From positions 62,001-126,000 of the forward strand of contig JAAEAF010003844.1 of assembly GCA_011037195.1 (NCBI GenBank): a stretch of 64,000 nucleotides of DNA, in the 5' to 3' direction. Shown here in pieces: positions 55,301 to 61,299 of this stretch (position 1 is the first letter of the stretch; each line of letters begins with the position of its first letter). The position numbers and the translations under genes are program-made. The notes beneath the pieces are model-generated. The model made no database searches. It was not told the origin of the DNA and saw only the letters and a program-made list of their open reading frames with translations. Source of the DNA: Triatoma infestans (Eukaryota; Arthropoda; Insecta; Hemiptera; Reduviidae).

Positions 55301-55331
55301 CAGTTAACCCCAACACCCTCTCTAATTTCAC
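24603..55331 (-). CDS. Wdr62: WDR62/MAPKBP1-family JNK-pathway scaffold, 27 exons (5' end outside window)
   Basis: WD40 scaffold related to vertebrate WDR62 and MAPKBP1, which bind JNK-pathway kinases and, for WDR62, act at spindle poles. Insects usually have one such gene. Exons on the - strand: 55331-55240, 46341-46128, 43470-43255, 41890-41708, 41523-41363, 41290-41155, 39678-39481, 39146-38968, 38887-38599, 38523-38323, 38191-37935, 37029-36922, 36768-36599, 36312-36200, 35947-35870, 35777-35652, 34644-34538, 34403-34218, 34104-34034, 33951-33785, 32860-31279, 30664-30578, 28048-27939, 27843-27678, 25308-25190, 25053-24894, 24757-24603. That is about 1,877 codons. Phases agree at every junction up to 27678. 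The propeller half follows human MAPKBP1 closely; the C-terminal half is serine-rich. The start codon and N-terminus are not in the window. The last three exons have frame breaks and are less certain. Confidence 0.92.
25480..26470 (+). repeat. Family X repeat, longest copy
   Basis: It begins at a short hairpin (cttactccttcctagtgagag then ggaagtattg). Blocks recur inside it: ccggaagt(a/g)c...tttact, a ttgcaattttttgaaaatggctcca block twice, and a gggtggtt...ctaaagtgctat block twice. It ends with a tataaaatttgtcaatt...cacaccagatttttt block. There is no open frame. Internal repetition suggests an old tandem or composite non-autonomous element. It lies in a Wdr62 intron. Confidence 0.6.
27678..28048 (-). 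CDS. Wdr62: Wdr62 exons 28048-27939 and 27843-27678
   Basis: Reads [18 protein letters not shown] ... SSSVGVLNQ, then [20 protein letters not shown] ... [15 protein letters not shown]. It is basic and Ser/Thr-rich with no folded domain. Acceptors are tttttattacag and ataatttcag; donors are gtaatg and gtgagt. Incoming phase 1 matches the preceding exon. Confidence 0.8.
28735..29068. mobile_element. Fold-back element, family 2, copy 1
   Basis: The arms read (ga)ttttatccgtc... on both sides. The left arm (28741-28800) contains gaccggtttcggatttttatcc and the right arm (about 28978-29050) its inverted form cgaaaccggtcagaaataaaag. In the left arm read in reverse, GGAT-aaaa-ATCC forms a tiny hairpin just before CGAAACCGGTC. 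It is non-coding and in a Wdr62 intron. Confidence 0.75.
29075..29455. mobile_element. Fold-back element, family 3, copy 1
   Basis: Inverted ends cataatcgtgaccaactactc (29081 onward) and gagtagtcaaaattattatg (to about 29461) enclose further paired blocks (ttacattataac with gttataatgtaa). The right arm has ctgaagatgacactaaaacc. Its ends resemble those of the element at 40532-40760, so the two belong together. It is non-coding and starts right after the family 2 copy. Confidence 0.7.
30084..30322. mobile_element. Fold-back element, family 2, copy 2 (diverged)
   Basis: It begins gaattttatccgtcgtagca and ends with ctgacgatggatgaaaatct ... atgctacggcgcatac. It shares the central aacattgcgttgaag block with copy 1 at 28735. 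The left arm is partly replaced (gataacctcccactcatata). Confidence 0.65.
30578..30664 (-). CDS. Wdr62: Wdr62 small exon (RRACSLSDL motif)
   Basis: Phase 1 to phase 1, 87 bases, between tttttaatacag and gtagta. It reads [20 protein letters not shown] and then RQRNSLTG. The basic-serine pattern sits where vertebrate MAPKBP1 has a similar KISRSISVGE stretch, so it may be a kinase or 14-3-3 site. Confidence 0.75.
30793..31105. repeat. Two-unit tandem duplication, period 163 bp
   Basis: Units start at 30793 (attacctggcgcagtttggg) and 30956 (attaccgggcgcagtttggg) and stay alignable for about 150 bases through aactaaaagtgaaaggct. They are AT-rich and intronic. On the - strand each unit start is a donor-like CCAG|GTAAT or CCCG|GTAAT. 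Confidence 0.6.
31279..32860 (-). CDS. Wdr62: Wdr62 large exon (serine-rich linker, 527 codons)
   Basis: The largest exon, with phase 0 entry after cttgttacag and phase 1 exit at gtattt. The product is low-complexity and Ser/Asn/Lys/Glu-rich, likely disordered, with no folded domain visible. Recognisable short motifs are [17 protein letters not shown], a proline stretch ([10 protein letters not shown]), and three copies of a S-x-E-(S/N)-I-L-(T/V)-D motif at 32233-32036. The end [18 protein letters not shown] is basic. In the family this half carries kinase docking and phosphorylation sites; which of these motifs does so here is not known. Confidence 0.85.
33110..33500 (+). repeat. Family X repeat, diverged copy in a Wdr62 intron
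   Basis: Contains the block ccaaaacggttacaacgatt...taaaattta and ends agagaaagccgtgtgagatttcac, matching the X tail. Upstream at 32975-33000 is the ctctgactgctgtaagag hairpin motif. Non-coding. Confidence 0.45.
33785..34644 (-). CDS. Wdr62: Wdr62 exons 34644-34538, 34403-34218, 34104-34034, 33951-33785
   Basis: Reads [20 protein letters not shown] ... [33 protein letters not shown] ... [37 protein letters not shown]; and [20 protein letters not shown] ... [19 protein letters not shown]. The last piece is a likely short coiled coil. [13 protein letters not shown] corresponds to the vertebrate EQFLKQHFETLASG block, a good landmark for orthology. All junction phases agree. Confidence 0.87.
35652..37029 (-). 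CDS. Wdr62: Wdr62 exons 37029-36922, 36768-36599, 36312-36200, 35947-35870, 35777-35652
   Basis: First linker exons after the propellers. They read [40 protein letters not shown] ... [80 protein letters not shown]. The GRW block matches the vertebrate position after the WD repeats. The donor at 36598 is gttgca, non-consensus after GT, but the phase requires it. The last exon could also end 12 bases earlier, at GAG|gttgat. Confidence 0.85.
37935..38887 (-). CDS. Wdr62: Wdr62 exons 38887-38599, 38523-38323, 38191-37935 (second propeller)
   Basis: WD40 blades: [67 protein letters not shown]; then [20 protein letters not shown] and [19 protein letters not shown]; then [40 protein letters not shown] and [13 protein letters not shown]. 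The match to the second propeller of MAPKBP1 is close and continuous. Confidence 0.93.
38968..39678 (-). CDS. Wdr62: Wdr62 exons 39678-39481 and 39146-38968
   Basis: Reads [40 protein letters not shown], then [20 protein letters not shown] and [20 protein letters not shown]. These are WD40 blades at the join of the two propellers. A fold-back element sits in the intron between them. Confidence 0.92.
39265..39431. mobile_element. Long near-perfect inverted repeat (MITE-like) in a Wdr62 intron
   Basis: Arms of about 70 bases begin AAATGATCAGATGTATCTG and end CTATAGA-free ATCTGATCATTT, through tggctgatcggccagg and its complement. The centre is a short AT-rich loop near 39330-39360. Few mismatches suggest a recent origin. 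It lies about 50 bases from the exon at 39481. No coding capacity. Confidence 0.8.
40180..40215. repeat. GA/GC-rich simple repeat
   Basis: A short low-complexity tract tatatataaagagagagaaagagcgcgcgcg in an intron. Nothing else is seen around 39690-40530. Confidence 0.5.
40532..40760. mobile_element. Fold-back element, family 3, copy 2
   Basis: The ends ataattgtgactaactcctc and gaggagttagtcacaattat pair. Inner blocks acttcagcgtgttat and ataacaagctgaagatgaca also pair. The right arm contains ctgaagatgacacttaattg. Non-coding, intronic in Wdr62. Confidence 0.75.
41155..41890 (-). CDS. Wdr62: Wdr62 exons 41890-41708, 41523-41363, 41290-41155 (first propeller)
   Basis: Reads [115 protein letters not shown] and [17 protein letters not shown]. 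It matches human MAPKBP1 nearly block for block. Confidence 0.93.
42290..42860. other. Intronic segment with a repeated GC-richer block
   Basis: The block gtcggttgcctcctcgtggtgcc near 42310 resembles gatcgcctccgcgtggtgcct near 3785, so it is probably another old mobile-element fragment. The open frame at 42455-42712 has no recognisable product. Confidence 0.3.
43255..43470 (-). CDS. Wdr62: Wdr62 exon 43470-43255 (WD40 blade)
   Basis: A 72-codon phase-0 exon: [40 protein letters not shown], then [20 protein letters not shown]. It matches the MAPKBP1 [13 protein letters not shown] ... GNRHIKFWYL region. Donor gtaag, acceptor ttttttccag. Confidence 0.94.
43480..46120. other. Wdr62 intron, no other gene seen
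   Basis: AT-rich with long T and A runs near 45535, 45600 and 45930-45970. Nothing with a coding signal on either strand. Confidence 0.5.
46128..46341 (-). CDS. Wdr62: Wdr62 exon 46341-46128 (WD40 blade)
   Basis: Completes GG|A from the upstream exon, then [60 protein letters not shown]. This is the first full WD repeat. Donor gtatgt; acceptor tactttcag. Confidence 0.94.
47338..47395 (+). repeat. Family X terminal hairpin fragment
   Basis: Contains ctcttactcctagtaagagg followed by aagtattg, the starting hairpin of family X. It is immediately left of the third family 1 fold-back copy. Confidence 0.45.
47412..47526. mobile_element. Fold-back element, family 1, copy 3, cut off by the gap
   Basis: Begins tgctgtggtggttggttcc like copy 1 and runs to ttcaggatgcg, where the Ns start. 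Only the left arm is visible. Failure of the assembly at a long hairpin is a plausible reason for the gap. Confidence 0.75.
47527..48321. other. Assembly gap (795 N)
   Basis: Unknown sequence. On its left is half a fold-back element; on its right is the satellite array, which starts in mid-monomer. The true length may differ from 795. Confidence 0.99.
48322..49964. repeat. 79-bp tandem satellite array, about 21 units
   Basis: The unit is 79 bases, with landmarks gaagtgagtgttgctcgaaa, actcactcttacg, gaaacgccgattttaggga and aaccttacaacca. Each unit can form a hairpin by pairing agtgagt with actcact around gttgctcgaaa. Units differ by substitutions and small indels, most in 48640-48830. The array begins inside the gap and stops exactly where the LTR at 49965 starts. 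Non-coding; open frames through it are by-products. Confidence 0.95.
49965..50256 (-). repeat. 3' LTR of the Ty3/gypsy element
   Basis: Written on the + strand it starts TGTGGGAATAGGAGGCC and ends TATTATGCTCACA; TG...CA on both strands. It follows the satellite array with no spacer. Confidence 0.93.
50494..54789 (-). CDS. Ty3/gypsy Gag-Pol polyprotein, 1431 codons
   Basis: A single fused frame. Gag-like N-terminus (1-335); two CCHC zinc knuckles near 340-353 and 363-376 ([28 protein letters not shown]); aspartic protease near 425 (AVIDSGS); reverse transcriptase about 600-800 with YLDD at 751-754; RNase H about 890-1010 ([11 protein letters not shown]); integrase with zinc-binding HHCC about 1088-1126 and catalytic Asp 1157, Asp 1216 and Glu 1252, a D-35-E spacing. 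The order PR-RT-RH-IN is that of Ty3/gypsy. No stop or frameshift is present, so it may be active. No env-like frame follows. The first ATG starts [10 protein letters not shown], about 137 bases inside the 5' LTR. Confidence 0.96.
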   Translation of the reverse strand: MATLGQVEKIERNISKATINAIRAFHLLVFEEDGNRQKRARLRKFSGFKFEEDSEEFSSKITFINKNLTEGDLSLICNLLKIDYDGDKNELARRICLTLMNIDTLNKVNESEDDSEDEEPDETEKGSTVKAEVNHQPKFMLSFRDVEDSIRPFTGSDNYTVNQWITEFEDNRKLMKWSDLETYIFAKKSIKGYAKTIINCEKNINNWASLKKLLRSEFPSKINSAALHSMLANRKMKREESVIEYFCYMRELAGRGTIEDEALIKHVIDGINDDVRNKAILYGCSSIAEFKKKLAIYQEIRRSSKSSEHRNLIEQSKKAVITAHDKNISSTVVTQRERRCYNCGKLGHIATECNLPRRDRNSCFKCGSLNHQKKECPRMSPAAADNKGKVVTTISLIGNEPQIVPTYEVPILLEVSNKKIDAVIDSGSPISLLSQCILPANTNIKPYVGNVQFEGVNKSKLNILGEIVENICIDSISIPIKFYIVPQATMNSFCLLGRDFLSNNNVQITFQGTSIKINVNNTKKNDDEFNHDILNIDVSNNNDNKVDELDLNINCKLDLGIHNDVKAIITEHYINVVKPNNPVTELELELRLKNDHEPFYFNPRRLSYEEKTAVSNIINDLLKREIIRPSNSQYASPIVLVRKKDETFRMAVDYRALNKITLKEHYPIPRIDDHIDSLKNKVYFSRLDLKDAFHHIKIKAACTKYTSSVTFMGQYEYLRLPFGLSNGPSFFMRFINAAFRKMLEVGHILIYLDDILIPTQTIDENLKILIQVLEVLVTNCLELNFSKCSFLQTEVDYLGYLINKDGIRPSSVNISAVANYPIPKNFKELHSFLGLISYFRKFIQNFAIIAKPLYDLLKSKSNFIWSEDEANCFEHLRSLLTKEPLLAIYSPFAETELHCDTSMHGFGAILMQKQSVDNKFHPICYFSRRTTNTESRYHSFELEALAIVYSLERFRVYLQGIPFKIITDCNSLKLTLEKKQINPRIMRWSLVLQNYDYTLEHRPSEKMRHADALSRKNEIMLILENSLERNLALVQNKDPEISTLKQELEKNQSKLFVLSNGLVYRKAKDRLVFYVPKSMERTIIQECHNTVGHQGCDKTFEYLSRIYWFPNVKSKIQSYIDHCLKCLTYSRKASGKPEGKFYSYDKVRLPFYCLHIDHYGPLAKTKQRYRFIFEVIDAFTKFVKFYPVRTTNADEVIKWLECYFSSYSKPIKIVSDRGTAFSSARFTNFCEENGIKHVMIATGTPHANGQIEIVNRTLTPILSKLSVTPNTWVDILSKVEFSFNNTVNRSVGETPAKLLFGINQNGRTDDNLRPTLESTQNNTRDLEQIRKNAENMLENSTNYYERYYNDHHKAPYQYKIGDYVLIRNVDVTPGVNKKLLPAFRGPYVIKKVLDHDRYVIRDPEGNQLTQLPYEGVCSPGNMKPWLIENLE
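54926..55218 (-). repeat. 5' LTR of the Ty3/gypsy element
   Basis: Aligns base for base with 49965-50256 except for one extra T near 55180. Its outer end lies 21 bases from the splice donor of the Wdr62 exon at 55240-55331. Confidence 0.93.
55240..55331 (-). CDS. Wdr62: Wdr62 upstream exon (start of first propeller)
   Basis: Reads [20 protein letters not shown] and [11 protein letters not shown], matching the vertebrate KVLGITV...LVAYPAG stretch just before the first WD repeat. Acceptor tatgttcacag, donor GG|gtaaga, leaving phase 2 that fits the exon at 46341. The open frame in a different frame over this exon is not real. Earlier exons, including the start codon, were not found up to 64000. 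Confidence 0.9.
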
Positions 55332-55339
55332 CTGTGAAC

Positions 55340-57240
55340 ATATTAAAAATAGATCTTAATATTTTATAAATAAGCATTTTATAATAAGCATGAGTAAGTT
55401 GTTTTTTTTTAAAAAAAAGGCAAATTATAAAAAAAAAAATTATATAATATAATAGTAAATATTAGAAAATATTAAATAGGCTGATTTATTGCTAGCGATT
55501 ATTTTAAAGAGAAAGTAGATGCCATTCCCATTCATGCATTTGCCACCTTGCTAGGTAACTGGAATGTCCGCGAATAATGTTCTTTTATTAAAAGATTTGG
55601 AGGAATAAAATCGAGAAAATATATTGATTTTTATTGTTCTTAGGATAGAACTTTTGGGTAATTCTAGTCTAGTAGTTTTAGCAGTTCTATGGTTCTAGTC
55701 TGTAATCTCCAAATTGGCCTAATGGAACAAAGTATAAAAGTCAAATTTTTCTTGAATGTGAAGTTTAGATTTAGAACGCTCAAAGTGTAGACATAGGTGT
55801 CGTTTAGGGACCGATGGCTCTAAAAGTCTGGACCGATATGCAAATTGGATACAGATTTATGAAGAAGAAGAAGAATGTATGCTTCGAAATGCCTCCTAAT
55901 AGTAATGGAATAAATTAGTATTGCGTTGTGAAAATTTTTTGTAAGAGCGCATGACAATTCCATATTACCGACCTCGGCCGCTCAACTCGCTACGGTTACC
56001 TTATACAGTGAAGTCATCTAGTCAGCCCTTATCGAGAAAATGCGCAACCAAAGGCTGGACTCAATTGTCCGATTACCAGCCGCCGTGTCGAGTGTCATCG
56101 TGCCTCCCTCTCGTGTATAATGAGCTTCATCTTGTATAACCACATTTCTCTTAGAAGTGTTTCTAGTACCCACCAAGAGCTAGACGAGGTAATATGTGGG
56201 TTGAATTTTAGCAGATACATTTTGAAGAGTTAATTAGTTGCAAAAAGAGATAAAATCAAAAGTTGAAGTAATCTAAACAAGATACCAAGAGAGAAACAGC
56301 ATTCAAGAGCTTACTGTGCTCTTTACACAACTCTTAAAAAAGTATCTTTAACAGCTTGTAAAAGTAATCATCAGTCTTATAACCAACTCTCTGTCAAAGG
56401 CATTTTCAAAGGCTAAACAGTAAGCTAGCCACATTAGAACAAACAGCAGGAGTTCTGACTTGTCATATCACTCTTTCATTTCTGATATGACTAGTCAACG
56501 ATACCAATTGCTTCACCAATTACCTCACGCTATCATCATATCATCACTCTTCGTTCGGTCACTCTACTATCCCCTATATACTTTCTTCTCTTTCTCAGTA
56601 TTATGTCAAAATATATCTTGTGTAAAAAAGTTCAATAGTGAATTTGTGTGTTCATTTACATCATCAGCAATCTCTATTCTGTTATCAAGAAGTAATCAAC
56701 TAATAACATGGAGTCTTCATTCAACTCTCTATCAAGAAGCCAGAGAATTCTCTACCAGCTGGCTAGCCTATTTGTCAATGTTCACGATCGTTAAAACAAG
56801 CAAGTGTAATGACTAATGATTTACTACTTGACAAGACTTTGCAAATGCAATCATACATGCCACCACCGCCGCCGCTCTATGTTTGGCTACTCTATAAACT
56901 CTACTCTTGACTCTATCTCCTCACAAAGTTTATGCAAATATAATTTGTGAAACAAGGGGAGTAGCGAGTTTTCATTTTCAACATCACTGTAACATTTTCA
57001 ACCATTACATTAGAATAAGAGTATTATGCAATGTCTGTAAAACCACGTTTATTTAGAATTTTTTTTAAATAATAATAAAAAAAAAAATTGCTTCTAATGA
57101 AACTGAAAAGAAATAAATTTTTATCCAATAATAATAAAACAAGTAATAAAATTACAAAAAAAAGAGAACAAGGTCGTAACTTGGGTAGTTACAAGTTAGA
57201 GGAACTTTTCTTCGCAAATAATTTGGAAAGACAAAAGTTT
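55340..57240. other. Non-coding stretch upstream of the first visible Wdr62 exon
   Basis: No exon recognised on either strand. It may be a Wdr62 intron. A 23-base segment (atcactcttcgttcggtcac tct) near 56540 recurs at about 63030, so both places hold copies of an unnamed repeat. Confidence 0.4.
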
Positions 57241-57261
57241 ATTTTTATTTTTTTAATTTAA

Positions 57262-57472
57262 GGCGCTTCAACAGCTATGGTCATTAGCGCCAGGAACCTT
57301 CTCAGTGCATTGCCGACTTCCGGACAGTGATCTCTCACTACAGACCATCACAGAACAGTGAGTTGTAGAGGCTCTTAAGAAGAAAAAATCTAAGGGTAGC
57401 ACTGGGCTCGAACCCGGGATCTCCGCGAGGGGAGTCCAACATGCTAACCACTTAGCTAATCCCTCCCCTGAA
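57262..57472 (-). mobile_element. tRNA-derived SINE, copy 3
   Basis: Read on the - strand, a head at 57468-57405 has TTAGCTAAGTGGTTAGCA as A box and GGTTCGAGCCC as B box. The body (gagcctctacaactcactg...) is the same as in copies 1 and 2. Confidence 0.75.
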
Positions 57473-57902
57473 AACAGAAGTGGAACTCACTCAACATTGA
57501 AGCTGTTTATTTCATGCATTAATAACGGCAAGTTTTATGTTTTTGGATATTTAATACAATTGAAATTTCTAAAAGCTATAATCCAGATTTTGTGGTTCTA
57601 GTCAAGTTAAATGGCTCTAAATGAAGCTACAAAATTTCCAAAAAATTTGTTTTATTGAGAAAATTTCGCATACAAATAAAGAGCCAATTTCAGATTATAT
57701 GTCCAATAGGCACAAAGAATAATACAGCCCCGAAGTTTGTGTGTTTAAACTCTGGTACTCTCTATATCTATTTTTCAAAAGTATTGATAGAAATACATTA
57801 ACACGACTTTCACTTTATCAGTTAATGCAGTTTCTCGAATCATAATTGACAAACTTTCTTCATTATTATATACACAGATGATAGAATTATATAATAAACT
57901 AC

Positions 57903-58650
57903 GGGGGTCATTCAATAAGTATCGAGACCAATCGCTGTAGTTCAAAAACGATTTATTTAATCAATACAAAACTTTGGCTACTTTTCAACATAGTCCCCAT
58001 CAACGTTTATACACTCGTCCCCACCGTTCTTCTAATTTGTGTATGCCTCTGGCATAAAATTCTTTGGGTTGATCTGGAAGCCACTTTTGCACCTGATTTT
58101 TAACTTCTTCATTGGATTGGATTGGGAAAATGTTACCCACGTAGAGCCTCTTTAAGGGATCCAAACAAATGGAAGTCGGTTGGGACGAGGTCGGGGCTGT
58201 AGGGGGGGATGTGGAAGGATCTCCCACCCCACTTTCTTAGTGGGTGTCTTTAAGTTGTCTTACAACCCATCTAGCACAAGTTTTCTTGTACTGCAGCTTA
58301 TTCTGAATAATGTTATGGAAGTTCCAACATTCACGTGCACTTCTTCAGCTATCAGTTCAACAGTAATACGCCTGTTGCCCTGAATTAATGGGTTAATGCG
58401 AATTCGAAGGAGGAAGTTGCAACTTCAACCGGTCGTCCACATTGTTGCTGGTCATAGACACTTACACGGCCACTTTTAAACTGTTCTACTTATTTGTAAA
58501 GGTTCAAACAATTATTCCCGTACAATTTTAACATTCTTTCATGATGGATTTCACTACCTTTGATACCCTCTGCAACTAAAAAATCCAGTCACTGACGGTT
58601 GTTCTTTCGAGGTGCTACCACACCGCCATCTCCTAGAGAACAACTAGATA
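57903..58650 (-). pseudogene. Mariner-like transposon, internally deleted
   Basis: Starts (left) with the mariner-like end gggggtcattcaataagtat. The - strand reads from the right: helix-turn-helix N-terminal part (NNRQ, LDFLVAEGIKGSEIHHERML, VEQFKSGRVSVYD, then RRITVELIAEE-like), followed directly by the C-terminal end (PTSICLDPLKRLYVGN, NQVQKWLPDQPKEFYARGIH, KLEERWDECINVDGDYVEK with a shift). The catalytic region with the first two Asp residues is missing. The right terminal repeat is not found. Dead, non-autonomous at best. Confidence 0.8.
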
Positions 58651-58659
58651 TTATACAGC

Positions 58660-59370
58660 GGAATGTGAGAAAAGAGTATCTACTACTTCTGCCGCTCACA
58701 TCCAAATAGAAGAGCTAGAAGAGGTGTTACAGAACTTAGAGATGGGGCCGTAAGAGCTTCGCAATACCAAGAACCCCCTGAGAAAGGAAACATGGAACCG
58801 GACTTGGCCTATAAGGGACAACGTTCTAGAACTGTCCGAGCCAACCCTGTGCAGTCTGCTCCTCTGAACTCTAAGGGAGCTTTATCATCGAAGAGTACTT
58901 CATCGAATCGTATCAAGTGTTGGAGATGCCATCAGTTAGGACATGTCCAGAGAATATGTCCAGAAGCGAATTGCCGGAATACTGCAGGTGCTAACGATGG
59001 GAAACAAGATCGAGATAACGTTCCTAAAGCTTCCTATAGTAGACCCAATTCGGGAAACGCCGAGAACAACCGAGATTAGGTGGGCAGATCCCGAGTTGTC
59101 CAAAAATGTCCACAATAGATCGAGAGGGGAGAGAATGGGTTAGTGTAGTAACAGAGTTTATGAAAGCTCGACCGCTTTTACACACCGCTAAGCAGCAGGA
59201 TGGAAGACCGTACATCAGGGTTTCTATGGTAGGGCTTGTTTTGAACGGCCTTCTGGATTCGGGAGCAAGCCGCTCCATCATTAGGGATAGTGGATGCTAC
59301 CCCAATGCTTTCTGCTTTCTCTGTAGAGATGTATATCGCTCGAGCGGACTCGCCATTATTAACTGAATAC
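58660..59370 (+). pseudogene. LTR-retrotransposon gag-protease remnant
   Basis: The + frame at 58792-59079 has one zinc knuckle CWRCHQLGHVQRIC, the C-X2-C-X4-H-X4-C pattern of Gag nucleocapsid. Another frame at 59106-59366 has LLDSGASRSII, a retroviral-type aspartic protease active site. The two lie in different frames, and the following sequence is closed by stops. RT and integrase are absent. The lineage cannot be named. Confidence 0.75.
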
Positions 59371-59559
59371 ATGTGAGGTTATGCCAAGTACTCTCGAACA
59401 GCTGATGAAATACTAAGAACAAAGATGCCAACTGGACGCACTAAAACGATTATATTGATTAAACAAACAGTTACAGCTACAGCGATTTGTCTCGTTACTT
59501 ACTGAATGACCATCGTAAAACAGCACTTTAGAGAAAAACATAATCCTCTCCCTCCCCAA

Positions 59560-59785
59560 AAGCCCCTTCAATTTTCCCAGAGAAATGTTTCAAATAATAG
59601 TTGTAGCACTTTATATAGGTAGTTTGTATAGAAGTTTAAAGAAAAGAAGGCAATTATCTTAAAAACTTACTCAGAGGACCATAAACCATGTATTTCCGGC
59701 GAAAAATCGATATCGAAAATTTTTGACACGTTTGCAATACTTCCTCTTTACTAGGAGTCAGGAAAAGTAAAAAGTTAAAAATTGC
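59560..59785 (-). repeat. Family X repeat, reversed copy
   Basis: Ends (on the right) with caatacttcctctttactag gag, the inverted form of the X starting hairpin. Further in are the ttccggcgaaaaatcgatatc and ccagagaaatgtttcaaata blocks. Non-coding. Confidence 0.5.
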
Positions 59786-59789
59786 ATGT

Positions 59790-60600
59790 TATTTGGTGGA
59801 AAAAAAAAAAGAATTAATTTTGTACTACTAAAATTAATGAATATCACGCCTCTTTATTCTTAAATCATTAATTAGGAAAATAATTAAATGAAAATGAATT
59901 TCTGGCCGAAATACAAGTAACAAGAGGCTGATGACATTCCATTCTACAAGAACTAATAATAAATCTAGGAAACCACAATACTAAACCACATCCACAATTC
60001 CATTATTCCATTCTGTATTAAACAATGAACAAAGAGTAAAGTTTCCATCTCTTTAATGGGTTAAAACTGAATCAGTGTCCAGATTCTATTGTTGTGAATG
60101 AGTTATTACAATACAAATCATTTACCATTGATTTTTTTTTAACTTTATTCGAATTTTATATTTAATCATTTTCCAATTATTTCTGACAACACAATTTTAT
60201 TGTACGAATTAAACTTTTTTTTTTGTATTAAATAAATCTGCTGTGAAACACTACATACGTTTATAAACATTTGCAAAGTTTACCAAACATTCAGTTGGTA
60301 TTGTACGACGTTATAAAGAAATGTATATCTATCTGTATACTTGAATATGACTTTATGGCAGCGCCCTCTTTATCAATGACTTAGCAAACTTATATCAGTA
60401 GTTTAAATTTAATCCTAACTCACAAGTACTAAAATAAATTTTTCGATTAAAATGTTTCGTAAAAATAAACGGTTGTAGTTTATATCTGTGCAGTAAGCAT
60501 TCCAAGTTAAAAAAAAAAAAAAAAAAAACCAAACAGAACTGATGGGGGTCCTTTTGTAAGAAAATTCCTGCCATAACTCCGAAACCTATTCTGTAAAGTC
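59790..60600. other. AT-rich DNA, no gene seen
   Basis: No coding signal. Holds long A and T runs (60155-60165, 60515-60530). Confidence 0.5.
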
Positions 60601-60639
60601 GCATTTCCGATTAATAGATTTTGCTTCAAATTAGGAATT

Positions 60640-61290
60640 CTAAAAATGCATTAAAATATGGCTTTAATCAGCATAGAACAAAAGTGAAAAATCGTAGAAA
60701 GTTCAAACTTGAGATTCCGTTGAAGACTCCCAATCTGACAGTGGGTTATCTGTCAAAATTCCTCAACCGGAAGTACTACTTTACTAGTTTTTTTTTTTTT
60801 TTTTTTTTTACTTTAAAATGACTTCATCGATTTTCTTTTAACTTGTTACATCAACTACACATTCAAAGAGCTACAACTTAAATTTGAAACATTTCTCCGG
60901 GTAAATTCATTTAGGGGCACTTTTGGAGGAGGGGTGGAGTTATGCTTCCCTTTAAAGTACTATTTCAGTTTATTACACATTCTATCATCTAAATAATATT
61001 AGTTAGAATTAAATATCTTGTTTAAATTCCCAAGTTTGAAGAAAATGTGTTTTTACTGAAAAGTATTTTTCAGTTTTCGGTAATTTCCACAAAATGGCTT
61101 CAACGATTTTCTGTACACTATTTACGTGAACTACACATATAAAGAAATACACTTCTATTTGTAACATTTCTCCTGGTAAATTCATTTAAGGGGGATTTTG
61201 GGGGGGATTTCCTCTTAAGTGCTTAGTTCATTATACAATTCTACCATCTAAACAAAATTAACTTTTTATATATTCAGGGGACCTCAAAAT
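60640..61290 (+). repeat. Family X repeat, second long copy
   Basis: Follows the 25480 copy in order: cgtagaaagttcaaac, ccggaagtactactttacta, an acttcatcgattttc block twice, a gggcacttttgg...ttcccttt block twice. Same orientation and internal repetition. Non-coding. Confidence 0.55.
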
Positions 61291-61299
61291 ATGTATTTT

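Noticed and set aside
55192..55377. 61-codon - strand frame starting MLIYKILRS
   Set aside because: Wrong frame over a real Wdr62 exon and its flanks; the frame giving VLGLTV...LVAYPAG is the correct one.
56460..56816. 118-codon + strand frame
   Set aside because: No recognisable domain, biased toward Ser, Leu and Tyr; part of an unnamed repeat region.
56840..56900. Possible Wdr62 5' exon in the GC-richer patch on the - strand
   Set aside because: No frame gives the expected N-terminal sequence before VLGLTV and no donor phase fits.
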